Positions 60,201-64,000 of a stretch of 64,000 nucleotides of DNA are shown one piece after another. The stretch is from Sphaerolaimus hirsutus (lineage: Eukaryota; Nematoda; Chromadorea; Monhysterida; Sphaerolaimidae). Position 1 is the stretch's first letter; each line of letters begins with the position of its first letter. Where the stretch lies: contig OZ038460.1 of the NCBI GenBank assembly GCA_964036195.1, positions 995,504-1,059,503 on the forward strand, read 5' to 3'. Below the pieces are notes generated by a model. That model saw only the letters and a program-made list of their open reading frames with translations. It was not told the DNA's origin and searched no databases. Position numbers and translations under genes: made by a program.

Positions 60201-63200
60201 AACGTTTTTTTTTTTTTAAAAACGTTTTTTTTTTTTTAAAACATAACGTCCGAAATGTTTTTTTAAAAAAAAAAACATCGGCCGAAATTTTTAGTACTAA
60301 GCACTAGGTATTTTGCAAAATTTTTGCGCGCAAGCGCGCAATTTCACACACAAATTGACATTGGTGGTTGTTTTCATTGGTTTTGTTGCATTTTTAGTAT
60401 CAAAACATCCATTTCTATGTGCTACCATGGGTGAATAAGCCGACATATGTTGCTGTAATATATAATATTGAGGTAATGTGCTTCCATGTACCTCCACAGT
60501 GTGTAACTTCACTCCCAAAGTAACAACCTCCTTTTATAACCTTGTTTGATCACTATTCCGTGCCAAACTTTACCTGAAGTCACGAACATTCGACTATAAG
60601 GCGATATACGAACGATATGTCGACGAAAAATGGATATTTTTGACACAAATCACCACTTATAATGCTATCCCTTGGCTCCACAGCCATTATATGGTCATAT
60701 TTAACATCACAGAGTATTGCCAGTGTCTGATATACCTATATATGTTGACACTAGGTCATATCTGGGAGCTTTTAAAAAAAAACGTTTTTTTTAAAAAAAA
60801 ACGTTTTTTTTATAAAAAAAACGTTGTTTTTTTAAAAAAAACATCGAGTTAAAAAAAAACGTTTTTTTTCCAACCCTACTACAGCTACATTTTCAACACG
60901 ATCAAACAATTTTGCATTCGAACGTTTTCGTCGGTATGAATGCAAGCATTGAATTGGGACCGCATACAGTTGACATTCAGTTGACAGTTCATGTCGATGT
61001 CAACTAGCGTGTGTGGCGCCATTGCCATTAGCATAAATAAATGTCATTTTCATAGGCGTATGTGATTTTTGAATGCCATATAATATTTGGATGGCATTTT
61101 TCTTATTGATAAGGGTGTCAAGAAGTTTTTATATAAAACGGAAATTGAAAAAAATGTTACTCTTGCCGGAAAATGGGAACGGTAATTTTTTTGCACTTGC
61201 TGGATAACGCAAAACAGACAAATGAAATGCCAGAAAATGGAAAACGGGAAGCAAAATTTATATGGAAACGGGAAAAATAGCAGAAATTTTGCTGCATACG
61301 GAAAAGCTTCACAATTGAAAAACTGGAAAATGGGGCGGAAAATAAAACATAAAATTAGCCGGAACACGGAAAAAGGCGAAGAAAAAAAAAACAAGAAAAA
61401 ACTGCCGGAGAACAGAAAATTGGGTCGATAACAAACGATAAAAATTTCCGGAAAACCAGAAATGAGCCGGAAAAACGGAAACGAAAAAAATTTAGTGGCC
61501 GGAAATCGGAACAAAATTGCGTTCGGAGAAACCGAACAGTTGACACCCTGGTTCTGATTATTTGATGAAGAAATCAGGCGCATTTCACCAAAAAACAGGC
61601 ATTCAAAATTCTGGCACTTTGTGCGAAATTTTGGCATTTTGTCGCAAAAATTGCATACTCACGTGAAATATCGTTTCCCAATACAAATAAAAAAAACAAA
61701 TTCATCACACACAACCCAAAATGTCAAAATCAAAACCCTGAAAAGTAAACAAAAAAACTCAAATCTCAAACATCAAAAGCCACACCGACCTATTACTCAG
61801 GGCGACGGCTGCGGCACGAGCGCGCCCCCTAGGACCCCCGGCGCCCAGTGCCGCGCGCCTGAAAAAAAATATTTTTTTTCTTTTTTTTATCGATGTGACT
61901 TCACACATGGTCTTAAACTAGTGATGGAAAAAAAACCCAGGGGAATGGCGCCACTGCGCCACTCGCAAAAAAACAGCGTGCTTGGAGCGCCATTTTTGAA
62001 GGGAACGGATAAGGGCGCCATGGCATTTTTTAAGGAAATCTAGCGACGGGTGCAGTGCAGCCTTTGGCGCTATCTCAATACTATTTACTTACAAATTTTG
62101 TCATGTGCATACTCCACGGACCGAATGCCATGCATGCTTCTGAATTAAACACTGCATGATAGGTCATCGTTAATAAAATTTAAGAAAATTTGAGAAAAAC
62201 TTTTCACGAAAAAAACATTCGTCGCTTAGACGACTCCACCTTTTTCTTTTTAAATACTTTTTTTTCATTTTTGTGAAAGTGAGTGCATAAGTATCCCGCT
62301 GGAGCGTTATCGACTAAGACACAAGTAATTTTCGACGCATACTTTGCGGTCCGCCGAGTATAGACGTCGCACTTACCTGCTCTGCAACGCCAATCTAGCC
62401 GCGTAACTCATACTAGTTCCCATTCCACCTCTATACCCCCCGGCATTGTAACCACTCGACTGCACGTAGTACGGCCCTCCCCCTCTAGCGGGGGCGATGC
62501 CGCGACCCCCCCTCAGACCCCTCGGCACCCCCCTGTACCCCCTGGGGGTGGGCGCGGACAATCGGCCGGTGTGGGGGGTGTGCGGCAATTTCGATCTGGG
62601 CGGGGGCTTTGATAGGGCCGGCTTTGAACGGTTCCTTATTCGCTCCCCCTCGCCTAGGGAGCCGGCTGGGGATGCTGCGGGGGGGGGGGGGTAAATTTTT
62701 TTTGGGGGGGGGGGTAAATTTGGGGGTGGTATTTTGGGATGGGATAAGGGAAATTAATTTCTGTAAATTGTACGGTAAATTACCAATACGTTTTCACATA
62801 TCTACCGATCTTGGAAAAACAACGTTGGAAGTTCGACGTTAAAGGCGCTGCAAAGCAACCGAGTACATAAGAGCTAAAATTTCGAATGAAATTATCGGAA
62901 ATTTGTCACTTTACAGCAGGGGTTTAGTAGAGGGGAGTTGATGGGGGGGGGGGGGTTACCCCACCAAATCCGCCAGCTATCTGTCTATCCCAGAGGCCCG
63001 CTCAGCTATCTATCTATCACGGAGGCAAAAATTTTGGCTACTATCCCTTAAACCCCCCCCCCCCCCAAATCGTCCAGCTATCTATCTATCTGGAGCGACT
63101 TTTGAACATTTTTCGCCAGTTTTCGCTCAAAATCGAAATTTTTTGTACCTTTTTATAGTTTTTCACCTCCAAAATCGCTAGTTCATGTTCATTATCGCCT

Positions 63201-63606
63201 ATTTTGGCTATATATGTGCTTTTATACCTGATTTTAGCCATTTTTCACCTACTTTTAGCTATTTTCCCCCCTTTTCTTCCTTCTATACCTCGGAAAACCC
63301 TATATATTGAACCCCCGCGAACCCCCCCACCCAAAAAAAATTTTTTTCAGCTATCTATCCCCCTGGAGACGCGATTTGCTATCTATATGAACCCCGCGGG
63401 GGTCCAAATCTACAAAACCACTGCTTTACATGGAACTTGCAGGGAACTTTACCACCGATTTGCACCATTCAAAAACTCACCCTTTCTACTGCTATCATCA
63501 TCTTTAGATTTCTTAGATTTGCTTTTCGAATGTTTGTCTTTGCTTCTATCTTTTTTGCGGTCCTCCGCTTTCGAAGAAGACCGGCGGACGGAATTTTCTG
63601 ACGAAT
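48218..63606 (-). CDS. Low-complexity nuclear/RNA-binding-type protein (K/S-, RGG-, YGS-, Q-rich), 3' 14 exons
   Basis: Fourteen exons join in phase into 2288 nt, 761 residues plus stop; the 5' part, with any RRM or SAP domain, lies beyond the window. Order: Lys/Ser-rich (SKDKHSKSKSKKSKDDD); RGG-rich; YG-rich; a charged helix (KEQLQLELEKERIKLEREK) running into poly-Gln; YGS/Gln-rich; a second RS-like block (SKRHRSYSSSSSDSDGKRRR); a second RGG block; a second YGS block; then Ala/Gln-rich to the C-terminus SDRYSDSYSKYANRR. This composition fits nuclear RNA-binding or scaffold proteins that phase-separate (hnRNP/FUS, RBM14 or SAFB style), but no folded domain is visible, so the family is not assigned. 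The same order of blocks appears twice, suggesting internal duplication. Exons are GC-rich against AT-rich introns. All junctions are GT-AG. Confidence 0.82.
48332..49000. repeat. Two family D foldback elements in the last intron
   Basis: About 48332-48488 (GGTGCCAGTCCCAGACCCTG start) and about 48815-48995 (GTGGCAGTCCCAAGCCCTGT start). Both are self-complementary and non-coding. Confidence 0.65.
49076..49196 (-). CDS. Low-complexity gene exon (Gln/Ala-rich)
   Basis: 121 nt, acceptor ATTTTTCCAG, donor GCAGGG|GTATGT, phases 0 to 1. Encodes SQLNQQFATLTPAQQQQLVN and AAAAIFTQTRGQQSAG. Confidence 0.87.
49436..50030. repeat. Intronic tandem repeat, ~265-bp unit
   Basis: CCCAAGGACGTAGGCTTGGC occurs at about 49436 and 49718, and as CCCAAGGGCGTAGGCTTGGC at about 49978. 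The units are similar throughout (GGGAAAAATCCCAAAATGCG, GCGCATCACAACGCTACACG). About 2.3 copies. Confidence 0.8.
50640..50820. mobile_element. Family E foldback element in an intron
   Basis: CACACGCTAGTTGACATCGA and its complement TCGATGTCAACTAGCGTGTG enclose about 140 bp, including CCAAATGTCAACTGG and its complement. A clean, recent-looking copy. Confidence 0.8.
50904..50986 (-). CDS. Low-complexity gene exon (Ala/Gln-rich)
   Basis: 83 nt, acceptor AAAATTTTCAG, donor AGCCAGCAG|GTGATT, phases 1 to 0. Encodes SLAAAAASLLQQQQLAQASS. Confidence 0.85.
51413..51664 (-). CDS. Low-complexity gene exon (Pro- then YGS-rich)
   Basis: 252 nt, acceptor CACCCCCCAG, donor TGGGG|GTGAGT, phase 1 both ends. 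Encodes ESGQWAPMATDEYPPERAAR, a PPPP stretch, then AGYGSRQYGYGSAAAGGAA. Confidence 0.87.
51963..51998 (-). CDS. Low-complexity gene 36-nt microexon
   Basis: Acceptor AATTTTTCAG, donor AATAATG|GTTGGT, phase 1 both ends. Encodes DRDERGGDAYNN. Supported by perfect phase with both neighbours; 12 codons, so optional inclusion would keep frame. Confidence 0.75.
52137..52381 (-). CDS. Low-complexity gene exon (RGG then YG repeats)
   Basis: 245 nt, acceptor TTAACCTACAG, donor CTTATG|GTGGGT, phases 2 to 1. Encodes AYYRGGGGRGSYPNKSPRG, GRDYGSSAYGNADEY and SRGYGRMDYGNAAP. Confidence 0.87.
52451..52640. repeat. Family D foldback element in an intron
   Basis: GGTGCCAGTCCCAGACCCTG at the left and CAGGGTCTGGGAGTGCCC at the right. 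The two halves are almost complete complements and could form a stable hairpin in the transcript. Confidence 0.75.
53215..53373 (-). CDS. Low-complexity gene exon (second RGG block)
   Basis: 159 nt, acceptor CCCCCCCACAG, donor GCTAG|GTGGGT, phase 2 both ends. Encodes KESSSQHTPRGSSSNLG and PPSGGRGRGAGMAPRGARGA. Resembles exon 62674-62377. Confidence 0.85.
   Translation of the reverse strand, partial: ERKQLPAHPTGVIVKFGRQAPGHDSASFQWTPFWGSRQGSWHGAKGGQGRQG
53946..54107 (-). CDS. Low-complexity gene exon (second RS/K-rich block)
   Basis: 162 nt, acceptor TTCCCACCCAG, donor AGAGCAG|GTCGGT, phase 2 both ends. Encodes HHSKSKESGAKHSKRHRSYS, then SSSSDSDGKRRRSGRKRHRE. Resembles exon 63606-63481. Confidence 0.85.
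54265..54949 (+). mobile_element. T/A-run element (inverted partner of 60176-60878)
   Basis: TAGACTTGGAAAAAAAACG at the left, ACATCGGCCAACCCTA at the right. Blocks of T8-A8-CG repeat at both ends. Lies in the intron between exons 55580-55344 and 54107-53946. Confidence 0.85.
55344..55580 (-). CDS. Low-complexity gene exon (YGS/Gln-rich)
   Basis: 237 nt, acceptor TATTTTCAG, phase 2 both ends. Donor GAAAAA|GTGCGT is chosen because it restores phase with the next exon. Encodes MYGSGGNMPGEVMDPAANSN, NYQGYGNQQQQ and SSGYGSADRKRN. If the donor were ignored, a TGA follows three codons later. Confidence 0.8.
56069..56229 (-). CDS. Low-complexity gene exon (charged helix into poly-Gln)
   Basis: 161 nt, acceptor CAACTGCAG, donor CAACA|GTCAGT, phases 0 to 2. 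After NSGGGNMTALMR comes about 30 residues of alternating Glu/Lys/Leu/Arg (LELEKERIKLEREKLEQQR), a likely single helix or coiled coil, ending in Gln runs. Confidence 0.85.
56400..56660. repeat. Intronic CAGCTATCTATC repeat
   Basis: About 250 bp nearly matching 62925-63230 (CCAGCTATCTATCTATCTGG, then TTTTTCACCTCCAAAATCG). A shorter relative is at 53826-53900. All three lie in introns of this gene. Confidence 0.7.
56772..56933 (-). CDS. Low-complexity gene exon (Ser/Ala/Tyr-rich)
   Basis: 162 nt, acceptor CCCCGCCCAG, donor CACCAGCAG|GTGGGC, phase 0 both ends. Encodes GTRGIYPPPRRGGSSRLSYS and SAYGSAGRMHQQ. Confidence 0.85.
57211..57391 (-). CDS. Low-complexity gene exon (YG/RG-rich)
   Basis: 181 nt, acceptor GCCCTCACAG, donor TCTAGG|GTTAGT, phases 2 to 0. 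Encodes YRGAPADTDTGTGSAADYGG, then APGRGK, ending TPQGAYRGSR. First of four exons lying between the inverted T/A-run elements. Confidence 0.82.
57944..58310. mobile_element. Inverted-repeat element family A in the long intron
   Basis: 367 bp, TACCGTATTTCTTCTATTAG to CTATTAGAAGAAATACGGTA, flanked by TA. Subterminal AATAGAACGGCA units are present. Confidence 0.85.
58921..59650. mobile_element. Non-autonomous element with Tc1-like ends
   Basis: CACTCCTGGAAAAATGTCTT at the left and its complement at the right (AAGACATTTTTCTAGGAGTG), differing at one base. No clear target duplication and no recognised transposase. Confidence 0.6.
59778..60107. mobile_element. Inverted-repeat element family C
   Basis: TACCGTATTTGCTTGAATAA to TTCAAGCAAATACGGTA, with GGGATTATTCGAGGGG units inside. 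Flanked by TA. Confidence 0.8.
60176..60878 (-). mobile_element. T/A-run element, inverted partner of 54265-54949
   Basis: TAGGGTTGG...CCAACCCTA ends, each followed by alternating T8-A8-CG blocks. The unique middle (about 60297-60760) is nearly identical to the complement of 54390-54827, so both copies are recent. Non-coding; the longest frame is 73 codons. Confidence 0.85.
61160..61520. repeat. Degenerate GGAAAA/CGGAAA repeat
   Basis: Loose repetition of GGAAAAYGGGAAA-like words over about 350 bp. It opens a Phe-rich minus-strand frame of 195 codons that is not a believable protein. Confidence 0.6.
61797..61858 (-). other. Possible orphan or alternative exon (Arg/Ala/Gly-rich)
   Basis: A GC-rich island with a good acceptor (TTTTTTTTCAG) gives RAALGAGGPRGRARAAAVAL in frame with the exon before it. 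The only near donor, CTGA|GTAATA, leaves phase 1, whereas the next exon needs phase 2. The flanking exons also join perfectly without it. It may be alternative or decayed, or the sequence may have an error. Confidence 0.3.
62377..62674 (-). CDS. Low-complexity gene exon (RGG-rich)
   Basis: 298 nt, acceptor CCCCCCCGCAG, donor GAGCAG|GTAAGT, phases 1 to 2. Encodes RGYRGVPRGLRGGRG, then SSGYNAGGYRGGMG. The longest exon of the gene. Confidence 0.85.
62925..63380. repeat. Intronic CAGCTATCTATC repeat
   Basis: Multiple CAGCTATCTATCTATC words and C-runs. About 250 bp match 56400-56660. Confidence 0.65.
63481..63606 (-). CDS. Low-complexity gene, first visible exon (Lys/Ser-rich)
   Basis: 126 nt, acceptor CCATTTGCAG, donor AAAGG|GTGAGT, phase 1 in and out. 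Encodes SSENSVRRSSSKAEDRKK, then a K/S/D-rich run resembling a nuclear-localisation or RS-like segment. Confidence 0.85.
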
Positions 63607-63821
63607 CTGCAAATGGTAATAAAAAAGAAGGATCGATCACAAGGTTCACTGAAATCAATACACATTCAGAAGAAACATATTGGATGAGTACAGGTGCCGG
63701 TTCCGCAAGTGGAAAAGTTAAGAGTTAAAAGTTAAGTAAAATGACGAATGGCAAGTTAAAAGTAAAATTGAATGATAAATGATGAGTTAGAGACAAGAGT
63801 AGGGTTCAAACAGGATTGACT

Positions 63822-63912
63822 TTTCGGGATCGGGATCGGGATTGGCTGGGATTGGGGTCACGGGATCGGGATCGGGATCGGGATTCGCATTTTTTCGGGA
63901 TCGGGATTGGGG
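63822..63912. repeat. (GGGATC)n simple repeat
   Basis: About nine imperfect copies of CGGGAT in three clusters, in the intron upstream of the first visible exon. Confidence 0.8.
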
Positions 63913-64000
63913 TCTTGGGATAGAGATTTTGGCCACTGTTCTGGCATCCACAGTTGTTCATAAAGGTCTCAAAACACTGTTGGATGCCAGATAATTAAAG

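Larger units (their letters stand above)
59682..61024. mobile_element. Family E element split by two later insertions
   Basis: Left end CATACACGCTAGTTGACATT, right end ATGTCAACTAGCGTGTGTGG. Between them are a family C element (about 59778-60107) and the T/A-run element at 60176-60878. Order of insertion: E first, the other two later. Confidence 0.65.

Noticed and set aside
61050-61637. 195-codon minus-strand open frame, Phe-rich
   Set aside because: It arises from a degenerate GGAAAA repeat on the plus strand and lies in an intron. Composition is not protein-like and there is no splice context.
63822-63912. (GGGATC)n considered as telomere-like sequence
   Set aside because: The unit is not a known telomere repeat, is interrupted, and lies within an intron.
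1-64000. CRISPR arrays, bacterial operons, tRNA or rRNA genes
   Set aside because: None seen. Tandem repeats have no spacer pattern, genes have GT-AG introns, and I could not support any cloverleaf or rRNA segment by eye.

Overview
This looks like a stretch of an animal (metazoan) nuclear genome, most likely an invertebrate. Protein-coding signal is broken into short GC-rich exons with GT-AG boundaries. Introns and intergenic DNA are AT-rich and packed with short inverted-repeat transposons, there is a LINE-type retrotransposon, and no operons or bacterial signals are visible. I cannot name the species. A 200-base run of N (30447-30646) is an assembly gap.

Two host genes can be rebuilt exon by exon, both on the minus strand. 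(1) 45757-41493 is a complete six-exon gene for a 249-residue class I methyltransferase. It matches the eEF1A lysine methyltransferase EEF1AKMT4 (the METTL13-like group) along its whole length. (2) 63606-48218 holds the 3' part of a large gene, at least 14 exons and 761 residues. It encodes a nuclear-type low-complexity protein with Lys/Ser-rich, RGG-rich, Tyr-Gly-Ser-rich, charged-helix and Gln-rich segments; its 5' end lies beyond the window. Exon phases agree across all joins of both genes. The two genes lie head to tail about 2.5 kb apart, and I see no direct functional link between them.

The remaining ~41 kb (1-41492) holds no host gene that I can support. It contains a frame-broken LINE (774-2809) and several families of non-autonomous DNA transposons. 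One group has ends CCGTATTT flanked by TA. Several hAT-like families have intact 8-bp target duplications. There are also long foldback elements, an abundant element built on TGTAAAATGTCATGCAAAGTG-type repeats, and nested insertions whose order can be read. A duplicated segment of 6.4-7 kb (about 24000-30446 and 31500-38492) flanks the gap. The two copies differ by clean transposon insertions, so they are either a real duplication or two haplotypes assembled in tandem.

The most interesting observation is in gene 2. Two near-identical ~0.7 kb elements lie in opposite orientation in two introns and bracket exactly four exons totalling 741 nt (247 codons, in frame). This is the layout expected for a circular-RNA or exon-skipping cassette.
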